From NCBI GenBank assembly GCA_951812925.1, contig OX638370.1, positions 121,100,897 through 121,164,896 of the forward strand: 64,000 bases of DNA, in the 5' to 3' direction. The stretch is from Calliopum simillimum. Its lineage: Eukaryota; Arthropoda; Insecta; Diptera; Lauxaniidae. The translations under genes were made by a program, and so were the position numbers. Each line of letters opens with the position of its first letter. The stretch's first letter is position 1. Below are positions 47,211-59,452 of this stretch, in pieces. Under the pieces are notes generated by a model that searched no databases, had not been told where the DNA came from, and worked only from the letters and a program-made list of their open reading frames with translations.

Positions 47211-47240
47211 CAAAACAAAAGACTTAAGAAACAAACTTGA
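47211..47240 (-). repeat. Dispersed 25-bp motif, copy 5
   Basis: The minus strand reads CAAGTTTGTTTCTTAAGTC followed by TTTTGTTTTG. Confidence 0.65.
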
Positions 47241-48399
47241 TTTATTTTATTAAATTTTATGCATGGCGATTTATATAGAATCACGCTTAAGTTGTGTAAC
47301 ATAAAATTATAGTTTTGATACAATACACACACACAACAACAATAGAAAAACAAATTTGAATTTCATCCAAAAGTCTTCAATCACTTCCCATACTGACAAA
47401 AGGCTTTATGCTGATTCATTGAAGAGCATTAAATTTACATTAATACTTGTGTAAATATTACATAGCCTCTTCCAAAATACTTTCCAATTGTCTATAACTA
47501 ATAAGCTTTTAGATCAAACAGCAACAACAACAACAATAATGCAAGAAAACACTTTTTTCTAACCACAAAACTAGAGTGACAGGCGTTTTCGAGGGATTAA
47601 TCAACATTTGATTAATGATTTTTCGCCACAGCTGTTCAAGAGCAACTGAGCAGAATAATCGACCAACGACCAGCGTGTTATCTGTTGCTGATATTGCTGA
47701 AGATGCTGCTGACTCAATGTTGCTTTGTTTATGCCAAATGCAACAAATTCGTTGTGGTCGTATTATTTATTTGTTTATTTTCATTTTCTTTTGATGTACT
47801 GATACTGATACTGCCATCACACAACGCACAATGCTTGATTAATGACTTAATTGTGTCTGTAATGTTTTATTCTTCGTCTTTTTATTCTGTTTTTTTATTC
47901 TATCTGTATGTGTTTGTGTCAACAATACTTTTGATTGATTGATTGATTTTTCTAGCACAATATTTGCTGAATGTTAGCGTTGCGCTTGAATGGGCGCAGC
48001 TAATACTAACTCTCTAAAGAAGTTGTCTTTTTAAGCTAGCAGCAGTGCAATAAAGCTTAAAAGCTTTTAAATATTTTGGATTAACAGCATTGTGCATGAA
48101 TTAGAATGGTTAAGAACATTCTAAGCGGTTAATACTTGATGCTTATAAAAGTTGATTGACTTTGTGATAATCTTGTTAGAGCTGAAATATATATTTTTAA
48201 TACTTAACGGTTTGGCAAGTGTAAGTAAGTAATTGTGTTACTTAGATTTCACATTTTTTGTTTTAGTTTTGGAATTGATATGCTGGTTTACTATTGCTAA
48301 CTCTGACCTCTTTTGATCCCTTTTCGACCGGTTTTGCACCTTTCTTCCCCTGTGCCTGTGGACGTCTCTTGCGGATAACATTTAAGCAATATTTGCAGC

Positions 48400-48427
48400 T
48401 CAAGTTCGTTGCTTAAGTCTTTTGTTC
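48400..48427 (+). repeat. Dispersed 25-bp motif, copy 6
   Basis: TCAAGTTCGTTGCTTAAGTC followed by TTTTGTT. It is identical to copy 4 up to the TTT(T/C)G position. Confidence 0.7.
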
Positions 48428-49639
48428 TTAAATAAGAATTTCTTATGAAAATTTGTAAAAATTGCTAATCTCTCCATTTACATTCTTATCACCCAAATGG
48501 CCAACAAAATGTAAGAGTTTGCGCTTAAAGAATTGCATTTCTCACATTTTTACTAGGACATTGTAGCATCAAGATCTAAGATTAATTTTTGCACTAAGCC
48601 CATAAATTCATATTAAGAAATTCCAATTTGTTACAAACGCAATGCATATATACATACAATACACGTGTAATTACAAACACATATGCTCATGTACGTATGT
48701 ATGTATAGCGAAAGACAAGCGATGACTTCTGTCAGATGCAATTTAACCCTACAACAGCAAATGAACAAAAAATGACCAAAACTTAACAGACATACATTTT
48801 TAAACGCTAATCAAGATATACCATGACATAACAACAAGAAAGAAAGCAACAATAAAAACAACAACAACCAAAAGCGACTAAAATAGCAACATAATAAGCA
48901 AAATGCGTATCTTTTTATCAAAAAAAGAGTACAACAACAATAAATTTGCCATTAGTAGAATGTGAAAATAAAGAAAAAAGAATTGAAGCGAAAAAACTCG
49001 AGGAGTGCTAGCAATTTCGCAACAAAATTCTTGGAAAATTTTGAAATAAATGTATGCCACAAGGCAGTTAACAGCGAAAAGTAAGAAAATACAACTAAAT
49101 TTACCACATGAGCAGCAACAACCGCACCAAAAAACACAACGACAAATGTGGTGTCGATTGAAATTATCATCAAACGTTGAAAATAATTATAAATCATTTG
49201 GCAGGCGCAAATTTTTTACGCAATTTTGTTGTTTTTTTTTTGCTTTTCTTTTCCACTTGAGTTGGTGCAAGCGAAATCCATTCAAATGAAAAAACACTTT
49301 AGCAATGCCGCACTTTTGATAAAAAAGTTACAATTATTGAATCTATACCCAAAACTGTCTACTTTATCAATATCTTACGGATTGTATTAAAAAATTGCGC
49401 AAAGCACACTATATGTGTGTATATTGAAAAAATAGATCAAGATTTGCTGGCAGTTTTGGCTCGCCAATGGCCAAGAATTCGGCCACAAATTTTATGAAGG
49501 AAAAGATTGACCTCTTGGTGTAAATTTAAATACACGAGCTGTAGTTCTAATTCTTAACTTCATTTTTATTTTATTCGATTTTCTGTTCACTTAATACACT
49601 TAAAATAAAACACGTCCCATTTCTCCTTACCACTCTCTG

Positions 49640-50470
49640 CTCCTACGCGTCGTTATTTCTAACGTGATCTAGGTTTGTGTAGCAGAAGTTGCTGCCTACA
49701 TAAGTGAAAGTTTGAGTCCATACTACTATATCAAAAGAAAATTGTGCATTCTCCTGCTTTCCTACGTGTGTCTACTTTGTATCTGAGAGAGAGCTCACTT
49801 ACGGCAGACTGATGCAATTATCGGGCTTTAAGCGCAAGCCTATTCGTTAGCCGTGAGAAACTGATGCATTATCTAGCGACTCACGTGTTGTGTTTACCAC
49901 TTGGCACTAGCTCACTTTATCACGTCTAATAAAGCTGCTCTTTGTTTGCCACCGAACAATGGTCGCTCTCCTTAATACATCGGGCTATTCTTGTAAGACC
50001 CTTCACCTTTGCGTTAACCACAGGCAACTGATGCATTGGTAAGCGCGGCGATCTCTTAGTAACTAGTTCCTACTACTACTACAACTACGTTGCCTCCACT
50101 GCATTATCTAAAAAGATATTTTGTTTCCTTTGGGTTGCTGCTTACCACACGCCTTATCTGTAACTGCCGCCGTGGTTGCTTCCTCGTCGCCGGCCGCGCA
50201 AAGACTGTCCCGTCATTTATTTAATTACTTTAAAGTATATTTTTTTTGTCTTAATACTGCATTACATATATTCCTTCTTAACATAAACTCGTATTTATCT
50301 AAGAGTTTCTAAATTAGGTTTATAAATACTGTCCCGATGCAACTGGGGTGTGTCTCAGTTTCATTCACAGCTATCAAATCAAATGACAGCTGCGTGTCAA
50401 AAACAGCTGATGCGCAGTGTTGCCATTTGCGTGTTTTTTGTTGGTGTGGTAGGGATTCTACCCTAAAACG
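49640..50470. repeat. GC-richer block with repeated CTGATGCA motifs, possible LTR remnant
   Basis: CTGATGCA(A/T) recurs at about 49810, 49861 and 50029, each near a restart of similar phrasing ('actcacgtg', 'taagcgcg(g/c)'). The block is less AT-rich than its neighbours and ends at the small palindrome GGTAGGGATTCTACC near 50448. It could be an LTR or another repeat; no ends were proven. Confidence 0.35.
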
Positions 50471-52800
50471 TATTCTATGGTATTTCTCTTAGAAAACTTT
50501 TTGGTTACAATTATGATTCATTATTTTAATTAATAATAACAAAATTAATGACAAAAAAAAAAAAATAAATATGTGGCCTTATAATAAGACTATCATACAA
50601 AGCGATATTTTGTTCATACTCCATTTTTGAACCGTCAACCCAACTCGACTTTATTAGCAAGTTTCCTGAGAATATTAATATGGAAGTGTTGTTATCTATA
50701 CCACTGTGTGTGCCATAGCAATAAAAATCTGCAAAAATACTGCCATGACCATAAGCTTACGATTTCCTAAGCTCGGATTTCCTCAGTAAGTTAGAACTTT
50801 TTACTGCCACACCACGTCAATAAGCTTTAAATGAGTTAAAGTAGGCCTAAACGAGGAAATACCTTAAACCTGGAATTTATTTAAGGATAATATTAAACTT
50901 ATGCCTTTCTAGCTCGCTTAGTGCGTTGCACCACTCTAAGTGCTGTAGTATTATTCATAGAAGAATGCTTGCGGCTTTGGGCCAACAATTGTAAATGACC
51001 AAAAAAAAATAAAATAAAAATATTCCACAACTAAAAAAGAAGGCGTTGCAGCAGCATAAGTAATGCGCGCGTTCTAGACCGAAAAAAATAACAAAATGCC
51101 CAAACAGCAGCAACAGATTTGTGTTGTAAATTTTATTGTTGTTGTTGCAATTTTCATAATTTGTTGGTAAATTGTTTTTGTATGTGGCATCACATAGTCA
51201 GCATGTAGTCGTATGTATTTGTGATGCCACTGCATGAATTACTTTTCTTTCATAATGCCACTCCCCCTGTCTATGCAACAGCATCATTCCTCCGTGAGAG
51301 TAAAAGAAGGCTAATAAATTTTGTAATTCTTCCAGCTGTTCACTCTTTCAATGGTCACTTGGTCAGTTGGCATCGGTTAATTGATCCAAGTGTTGTTTGT
51401 GCGGCGCTTAAGTGATGGTTGATGACTTTTTTGTGCAGGCTTTCATTGCTTGTGAGCCAATGATTGTAATGATGCCACAACATTTTTCAATAATTAATAC
51501 CAGAAAAATTAAGTGCCTTCGAAAAATCATAATAGTTTAATATATAAAAATATCTTAATTTGCAGTTCCGTGAAAAGTTAAATTTATGATTGCATATTTT
51601 TAGGCTCTGACTCCTTTTTCCAATCGAACTATTGCTGAAATAGCAAATATTACTTATCCTAAAGTTATGCTTTAAAAATTGTAAAAACCTTGCTTGCTTG
51701 TAGAACAACTCTTTCATGGAAAACTTAAAAAAATTCTTTGCCTATTTTTAGGCTAATTTATTAATATTAAATTAATGCAAATTTCGAATATCTATGGTTT
51801 TTTTTTAACCTGGTCCACTTAAGCTTTATTTATTTTATTGTTGGCATCACAATGTACATATCTGCAATTTCATTAGATCTACATATTTTGTGCTTGTAAT
51901 ACTTGGCTTATGACTTTGCTTGTCTATCTGCCAGTCGATTTGTCTGTCTGTCAGACAGACGTTTGTTCAAATGTCTGTCTCTCTTTGTAACTTTTAACTT
52001 TGATTGATGATTGTCCCATATTTTTTGTGGTCTTCATAAATATTTTTTTATTTTTAGCTGTTGTCACCTTCTCCCTCTTCATTTCGCGTGTTTGCCTGCC
52101 TGCCCCTACTTGAGTGTTGTATGCTTCATTGACCGATTTGCACTCCACTACTTTTTTGCTGGCGATGTTAAGGCGTGCTTTTATCTTGTGGTCTATTCCT
52201 TTGTTGTTGTTGTTAGTCATTGGTTGTTGTTATTCATTGGCATTTTTTACAAATTTATGTGTTGACCTTTCAATTAAAGACTGGAGAGTGGAGCCTTAGT
52301 TTTGCGGTTTTGACTTTAGGATTTATTAACTACACGTATACGTGTATGTGCATGATTGTATAAAGCATTAAAGGGTGGATTGCATTTTTTTAAAGCAACA
52401 TTAGAAAATCCATGCTACGCTCAGTAGAGTTATGCGCATAACGACGACCCAGAGCCGTTTCGAAAGGGATTTGAAAACTTTTCTATAATTGAATCTTTCT
52501 TATTGAGTTTAATGAAGCACCTCGTCTATTCAATGCATTCCAGTTGCAATTTCGGCTGATGCCATCTAAAGCTGTAATTTAATGGATGAAGATATGGTGT
52601 ACCTGGCACTCATGAGTCTGTTCCATGATAGTTTGAAGGCACATAAGTACCAAATACAACTGCCTCTTTTGTCTCAGTTTCTCACTGAATCTGCTGGGAA
52701 ATATTTTTGTTAACGTTTTGACAAAATCTTTATGCCTATGTTATATTGACATACAAAACGATAAATAACATTTCTTTGAAATTTAAAATTAATATTCCTA
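50471..52800. other. Spacer
   Basis: A small hairpin GTGGCATCACA/TGTGATGCCAC lies at 51184-51230. A CTGTCTGT-rich run lies at about 51930-51980. No gene recognised. Confidence 0.5.
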
Positions 52801-52974
52801 CGCGTTCTTCTTCGCACATTCGAGTGAGGCATCGGATACAAAATTTAAGTTCTAAACTCTGGACTCAAGCGATGTTCGCTACGGAATTTTCAAGTCTTGG
52901 GAGTTTTGAGTCCGTTGGGAATAATTCTGCAGTAAGAAGCTTGAGTTTGAACTATTCATTTTGTAGAACAGCGT
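52801..52974 (+). repeat. Arm 1 of a perfect 174-bp inverted duplication
   Basis: Every base matches the complement of 54902-55075. It begins CGCGTTCTTCTTCGCACATT. The minus-strand reading contains a coding-like stretch (FKLKLLTAELFPTDSKLPRL...) with one stop, unidentified. Confidence 0.95.
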
Positions 52975-53059
52975 GCAGTCCAATAATATTTCTAATAAAA
53001 TTTTTCAGCTCAGAAGAAAGAGTTCTGAAGTACTTTTTTTTTTTTTTTTGGTGTAAGAC

Positions 53060-54352
53060 ACCAAACTGCTCGATATATTTCTGGCCTAATAATGAAAATG
53101 CGAATATTTACCATCAAAAATGGTTTTATTGATTTTCAAAGTATTCTTCAGCATGATTTATACAGTTTTCCATGCGCTCAAACCAATTGTCGAAGCACTT
53201 TTTCCACTCCGATTGAGACACCTCCAAAACATGGTTTTTGAACGCTTCAACAGCATCTTCTGGCGACGAAAATCATTGACCACGCATTTTTTTCTTGATG
53301 TGCGGGAATAAAAAGAAGTCATTGGGTGCCAAATCATTGCTGTACGGCGGATGACCCATCAATTCGACGTTTTGGCCAGTCAAAAAGGCGCTGGTTTGAG
53401 CCGATGTCTGAGAGCTCGCATAGTCATGGTGAACAATGATTCGTCTTCTCTTGTTCGTTTTTCGGATTTCTCCGAAGACTTCAGGCAAAAAAATTGTGGT
53501 GTACCACTCAGAATTAATTGTCCTACGTTGCTCAAGACGAACAGTCGCCACATGACCAGTTTTGCCGAAGAAACAGGCGACCATTTGCTTCGAAGTGCTT
53601 CTTCCACGAACAACTTTCGTTGGATTTGGCTCGTCTTCGAAGGCCAACACGGTCGATTGCTGTTTTGTTTCGGGCTCATACGCTTAGATCCATGATTCGT
53701 CACCTGTGACGATCTTATAAACGTCTTTTGAAGCACCGCGATCGTATTTTTTCAACATTTCTTTGCACCAATCGACACGAGCTTTTTTTTGAGCGATTGT
53801 CAAATTGTGCGGGATCCAACGAGATCAAACCTTTTTTACGGCCAGGTGTTCATGCAATATCGAATGTATTGTAGTTGAACTAATGCCCAAAGATGCTTCT
53901 ATCTCACGGTATGTCACATGACGATCTTGCATTATCAGTTCACGCACGGCATCAATGCTCTCTGGGACAACGGCCGTTTTTGGACAACCTTCACGGAATT
54001 CGTCTTTGAGCGAGCGTTGGCCTCGATTGAATTCATTAAACCAGTTTTTCACAGTGATTTAGGATGATGCTTCATAGCCATACAAAGATTTAAGTTCATC
54101 GATGCACTCTTGTTGTGATAATCCACGTCGAAATTTGTGAAAAATGATCGTACGAAAATGTTCACGAGTTAATTCCATTTTTTTGCCAAATTGATTTTTT
54201 CAAGTCATTGTAAACAACACAAATGATGGTCGTACGTCAAAACGTTTTGAGTACGTTTATGCTAAAAAATGTCAAACTTTCTAATAGAAATGTCAGATTG
54301 CACCTGGCAACACTTAGTATTGCCTAGGCCAAAAATATATCGAGCAGCCTAC
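53060..54352 (-). mobile_element. Second mariner element, decayed
   Basis: The terminal repeats share CTGCTCGATATATTT and TGGCCTA (left about 53066-53087; right, inverted, about 54323-54349). The right end is followed by TA; the left TA is not preserved. It encloses a broken transposase gene. It belongs to a different mariner group from the element at 25.3 kb, judging by the protein. Confidence 0.85.
53126..54178 (-). pseudogene. Mariner transposase pseudogene, four in-frame stops
   Basis: The reading frame stays in register for 350 codons from the ATG at 54176-54178 to TAA at 53126-53128. It is broken by four stops: TAA 54059-54061, TGA 53825-53827, TAA 53684-53686 and TGA 53273-53275. All look like single-base changes. 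The helix-turn-helix part reads LSQQECIDELKSLYG and later DRHVTYREIEASLGISS. The catalytic Asp residues remain in TGDESW, HHDYASS (usually HHDNASS) and NDLAPNDFFLFP. It is an enzyme of the mariner DDD type in origin, now non-functional. With no net frameshift, decay has been by point mutation. Confidence 0.95.
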
Positions 54353-54369
54353 GTATTTTCTATGGCTAT

Positions 54370-55296
54370 TGTAACGAATCTTTCTTTCGTTAGCAGGGGT
54401 GTTGCCACCGGCGTCCAGGCTTCACTACAAAATTTATATTTCCCAAGAAAACACAGCTTTTCCAAACGTTATAATTCACTTTATTCACTAAAATTGTTTA
54501 CTATAAGTCACAGTCCTGTCCCCAAGTGTTGTTAAAAAAGTGCTAAGTCACTGGATGTATTAAATAAATCAAGATAACGTCTTACCTATCCGGCGACCAC
54601 CAAGTAAAAGAAAGTATATCCAACAGGAAATTCCTGCATTGCCTTTATTGAATGGTAGCCGCCCGCCCCTTTGCGTGAGTTTCTAAAGTAACATTCGTTG
54701 GGGTGTGTTCGGAATTCTTTGATGATGCGATATTCAGTTGGTTGCATACTTAGTTAGCCGACAGTTTGACATCCGCGTGTGTTTTATTCGCATACTCGCT
54801 TAGATAATGAAACTTTTTTTTTGATTTCTTAAGATTTAGCTGGCCCATGGTGAAGTACTTATGTCTAATCATGGAGATAAGTGTTGAATTGATGACGACC
54901 AACGCTGTTCTACAAAATGAATAGTTCAAACTCAAGCTTCTTACTGCAGAATTATTCCCAACGGACTCAAAACTCCCAAGACTTGAAAATTCCGTAGCGA
55001 ACATCGCTTGAGTCCAGAGTTTAGAACTTAAATTTTGTATCCGATGCCTCACTCGAATGTGCGAAGAAGAACGCGATGTTGGTTGTCAGTTGGGCATAAG
55101 TTGCATGTGTTGTCCGATGTTGGTTGGTCGTTGGACAAAAGTTGCATGCTAAATGGTTGGTTGGTTGTAAGTTCGGTTGGTCTGGTCATTGGTTGTTCGA
55201 TTGATTAGTTGGTTGTTTGATTGGCTGTTGGATGAAAATTGCATGCTTAAGTCGCGGTGTGTGGGCAAATAAGCGTATGTGATTTGCATCATCACA
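54370..55296 (+). mobile_element. LTR-like repeat (family L), copy 2
   Basis: It starts TGTAACGAATC and ends TGCATCATCACA, so TG...CA. Flanks CTAT (left) and GTAT (right) may be a worn target duplication. It begins about 20 bp beyond the dead mariner. Relative to copies 1 and 3 it carries a 174-bp foreign block at 54902-55075 in place of about 20 bp. There are no adjoining gag-pol sequences, so it is probably a solo LTR. Confidence 0.7.
54902..55075 (-). repeat. Arm 2 of the perfect 174-bp inverted duplication
   Basis: Exact reverse complement of 52801-52974. It lies inside LTR-like copy 2, where copies 1 and 3 have a simple 'ctttccatgt' segment. Confidence 0.95.
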
Positions 55297-56999
55297 GTAT
55301 TTCGGTAACTATTTTAGCACTCTTTATTCCTAAGTCAATTTAAGACGAGCAGATGTCTTTGCTGGAGCAACTAAGTATCACAAATTTATTTATTTTTCTT
55401 CAAAATTTTACATACAATTCTCAATTTTGATAAACCTTAATTTCCTAATGTTTGCAAGAGTGCTAGTATGTGAATTTTTTTATTTCCATAGTTTCTTCAC
55501 ATTTATTTATTGCTAATTTTTAAGAAGAGAATAATTGCTAAGAAAACTTATTACAGGGAATTTTTTAGATATAAACGGTGAGAAAGGTTTCTTTTTATCA
55601 GATTTTTTTTTTTTTTTTGTTGATGATGATGCATTGAATTACGTTGTCAATGTTATCGTGATTGATGGTTTTTTTTTTATTGCAAATTATTTATTATGCT
55701 GTGAAATTTAACATTGCATTTAAAAAAACATTTGACACAGTTAGGGTTTTTTATTAAGCAAAGAATTAGTATTGCGCTTAAATAAGATATACACACTTAT
55801 GTATACATATGGTACAATATATCAACAGAATGTGGGAGTTGATTGAATATGTCTAAGCTTAACCTAATCTAGCTAATGCTAAACAGGAAAATACAAAAAC
55901 TCTCGTTTTATAGTTTGTTTTAATAAATGTATGCTAATACATTATGTAGCTTAGGTCAATATTTTGACAGAAAAAAGCCAATTTATCACTATGTTACAAT
56001 TTATTTCAAAAACTTGTAAATTTTTTAACTTACTGTGTAAATGTGCAAATTTATTTCATTTAATCTTTCTTACGCTTGTTTGTTCTTTAAAATTAATTAA
56101 CAATATTTATTCTTAAACATTGGCATAACATACAATAGATATTTATAACGCACAGGTTCATTTCTTAAGTCTTTCGTTTTATGCTCAACGAAATCTGCTT
56201 AACGGCTTTTATTTATGAGGAAGTAAAATATTGGTGATATATGTTTTTATTTTAATTTGCGAATAATTTCACGCTTTGGTATATTCACTTAAAAAACAAC
56301 CATAACAACAACAACAACAGCAACAATAAAAACATTAGCAGTCAACATAACAGCTTTGAATGCAACCAACGGGCTTCTTTTTCCTCTCGATTTATGTTAA
56401 GTAAAAATTAATAATTATGACCGCTTCGCACGTGATGAATAAATAACACAAGGTGCAATGGTAAAATGAATAAAAAAACTAAAACAGCACAAGGAGAATT
56501 TTTAAAAAAAAAAGTAAGAATGGGAAATGGATTGTTCTCATAGTGTTGCTGCTGTCGCTAACATCGCTGCTTTTGCAAGAAGTTCTTTAAACAATTGCAA
56601 TAAAAACAAAGTTCATTTAGAAGCAAAAACTACACAATAATTTGTTAAGCATCGCTATGAAATCACAGCATGTGCGCCACAAACGAGTAGCATATGCTGT
56701 ATTTATGGCTTTTTTTTTGTGGCAGGTAAAAGAAACTTATAAGGGATATTTCATAAGAATATTCAGTGAAATCATATGATCTACTGATTTCAAAAGCCCG
56801 TGAAAAAATGTTGAAAATACTCTTGCAATTAAACATAAAACGAAAAGAAATACTCAGTGAATACAACAAATTTTTAGCAGCATCAATTGCTTACACCATC
56901 TTCTATACTCAAATAGAATCATTAGTGTCAGAGCTTTTCTTCTGCGAATTTTCTATATTTTTGGAACACTCCAGTATTGTAAAACTAATAGCAGCCAAC
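55297..56999. other. AT-rich spacer
   Basis: No gene recognised. It holds one copy of the 25-bp motif (56155) and CAA repeats (56300-56330). Confidence 0.55.
56155..56183 (+). repeat. Dispersed 25-bp motif, copy 7
   Basis: GGTTCATTTCTTAAGTC followed by TTTCGTTTT. The 3' half of the motif is exact, the 5' half diverged. Confidence 0.6.
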
Positions 57000-57745
57000 G
57001 CCACTTACAACCAAACAACCAATTAGCACGCAACTTTTGTCCAACGGTCAACCAACATCGGACAACACATGCAAGTTAAACGTGCAAGTTATGCCCAACT
57101 GACAACCGACATCGGACAAAAACATGGAAAGCTCATTGGTCATCATCAATTCAACACTTATCTCCATGATTTTGGGCCAGCCAAATATTAAGAAATCAAC
57201 AAAAGTTTCTTTAACCAAGCGAGTATACGAATAAAACACATACGGATGTCAAACTGTCGGCCAACCAAGCTTGCAACCAACTGAATATCGCGTCATAAAA
57301 GAATTCCGAACACACCCCAACGAACATTACTTCCGAATCTCACGCAAGGGGGTGGGCGGCCACCATTTAATAAAGGCAATGAAGGTATTTCCAGTTGGAG
57401 ATACTTTCTCTCTCTAGGTGGTCGCCGCATTGGTAAGACGTGATCCTGATTTATTTAACACATCCAGCGTTTTATGACTTTTTTTAACGACGAGGACACT
57501 TGGGGACAGGGCTGTGACTTATGATTAACAATTATAGGACACATTTGGAGGGCAAATGACGGAGTGTCATGGTCGTAATGTACTCTACGACGGACAGACC
57601 AGGACCAGGGACAACTGACCGAGAGGCATGGTCGGTGATGCCATCCACTACGGACAGACGGAGACCAGGACCAAAGACGGAGAGGAATGGTCGGTGATGC
57701 ACTCCACGACGGACAGGCAGAGACACGCTGGAACCCTATCCTCGG
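57000..57745 (-). mobile_element. LTR-like repeat (family L), copy 3, inverted and truncated
   Basis: In reverse complement it follows copies 1 and 2: 'ttggttgtcagttgggca'-type DNA, 'tcatggagataagtgttgaa', 'ggttggccgacagtttgaca' and 'ggtgtgttcggaattctttt'. It then reaches a cluster of about 50-bp units with GACGGAGAG and GGTCGGTGATG (about 57560-57710). The TGCATCATCACA end is missing. Confidence 0.65.
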
Positions 57746-58512
57746 GCAGGATGATTAAAATTTAAGCAATGTGATAACTTTATATTATATTTATACTATG
57801 TTATTATCTTGGTTAATATTTAACTTAATGCTTATAAGCGAAGATCACAAATTCAGTATTCAAACACTTAAAACTAACGACATACTTCATGAATATGCCC
57901 AAATCCAATTCCTTCACAAGAAACATACGAATTTTTACTGTTACGTCACGGCGCTTTTTAATGCTATTGGTATGGTTGCCGTACCAATACGCCTGCTTCT
58001 GCTGCCTGTTATTTAGCAGTGTTTTTCTCTACACACACTTACTAAATTCTTCTTTTCAGTAAATTTTCATAATTTTACGTTTTCTCGTCATCAGCGTTGT
58101 CGTAACATTAGAAAGAGCTCACATAAAATTTAATGCAAAAACAATTTGCGATGCAACGAATGCGCTATGTTGCACAAGCTGCAGCTGATTTGTTATTCTT
58201 GTGCTGTTGCTTGGAATCTGTATTACCAAGTGGTTTTGACTATGATTGCGGAAGCTGTTGTTTTTCACGCCACATTTTGGAACCGGATGCATTACAAATT
58301 GAACTTAAAGAATGAAATGAAATTGTTTGAATGTTTTATTTCCTTTTTCAAATTGATTTTTGATGCTTTGCAATCAAACAGCTTTAGGCTTTAGGAAATT
58401 TAAAGCAACAATCAATCGTTGCATTTTTTACATAAGACAAAATAAACGAAATCTTCAGTACATAAAAATAATTTTGTGTTAAACCTTTGCCATGTCGTAC
58501 ACTTAAATGCAT
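57746..58512. other. Spacer
   Basis: Two short open stretches were seen but neither has a recognisable domain. No gene called. Confidence 0.45.
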
Positions 58513-59452
58513 TTACAGAGTGTAAACGTTATGGAAACGAGGCTACTGTGAGGTGATAGAGAAAGCTCAAACCAACAAAAAATTCTGCATGAACTATTCC
58601 CCTGAGCAGTTATAAAGATAAAACTGATTTTTGAATTATTTAAAAAAAAAAAAATTATTGGATCACCCTAACATTTTGGAGAAAACTTTTTTATAAAAAC
58701 TTTTAGCTAATTCTATGAGCTTTCTGAAAATGTATTTGATTTATAGGGTTTCAAAGGATTTTGCAAAATTCTGGACTTTTAAAGTTGATATTTTTAGTTT
58801 TTTCTCCTACTTTTTGACTTTGTCGGACATTATGGTATGAAAATGATCTTATTAACACACTCTTTTATTTTTTTTTCTTGTGAAATCCTCGTTAAATTTC
58901 CTTTAATTCGTTGGCACAATTATTATAAAAATACTTTTATATAATAACACGCATTACTCGCATGCGTTGCGCTGCCCTTTATATACGTATACCGCCTTCA
59001 AACGGATTGTTATTGAAAAGTACTTTTTTCTGGCCTCAAATCAAATAATTGGTACAATAAATATACTACCGACTTAAAAAACATTAAAAGAGGATTTCAA
59101 ACACATTTATAAAAACGTATGTTAATAGGACCCTTTTCATACTAAAATGGCCGCCAAAGTCAAAAAGTAAGAACAAAAATATGTAAAATAAAATATCAAT
59201 TTTACAGGTCCAGAACTTTGCAAAATCTCTCTAAGCTCTATAAACAAATTACATTTTAAGAAAGCTCATACAATGTGCCAGAAAATTTTTCATAAAAAAG
59301 TTTTCTCTAAGTAAGACGTTAGGCTGACCCAGGAAAACTATTTTTTGGACAACAAGTCAGAAAATCAGTTTTCTCACGTACAATTTTTTGTTAGTTTAAG
59401 CCGCCGCCATCACTTCAAAAAAGCTTCGTAACTTTAATGCTGACACCCTGTA
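58513..59452. mobile_element. Foldback family G, copy 4, most complete
   Basis: It starts TACAGAGTGTAAACG and ends 'gctgacaccctgta'. The arms contain 'gaggtgatagagaaagctca', 'gacattatggtatgaaaatg' and their inverses ('actaaaatggccgccaaagt', 'cgccatcacttcaaaaaagc'). The centre is near 58965 (GCATGCGTTGCGCTGC). About 940 bp with no ORF. Confidence 0.88.

Larger units (their letters stand above)
46827..49640. other. Spacer
   Basis: No gene recognised. It contains a 12-G run at about 47095-47107, CAACAA runs, and two copies of the dispersed 25-bp motif (47211 and 48400). Confidence 0.5.

Noticed and set aside
51184..51230. Hairpin as a microRNA precursor
   Set aside because: Stem of only 11 bp with a 25-base loop, too short for Drosha/Dicer substrates.
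52746..53132. 128-codon open frame at the left arm of the 174-bp duplication
   Set aside because: It runs through the duplication, a poly(T) tract and the mariner tip, and the same peptide appears inverted at 55 kb. No family signature.
53351..53736. Plus-strand and shifted minus-strand open frames over the dead mariner
   Set aside because: Shadow frames of the transposase pseudogene.
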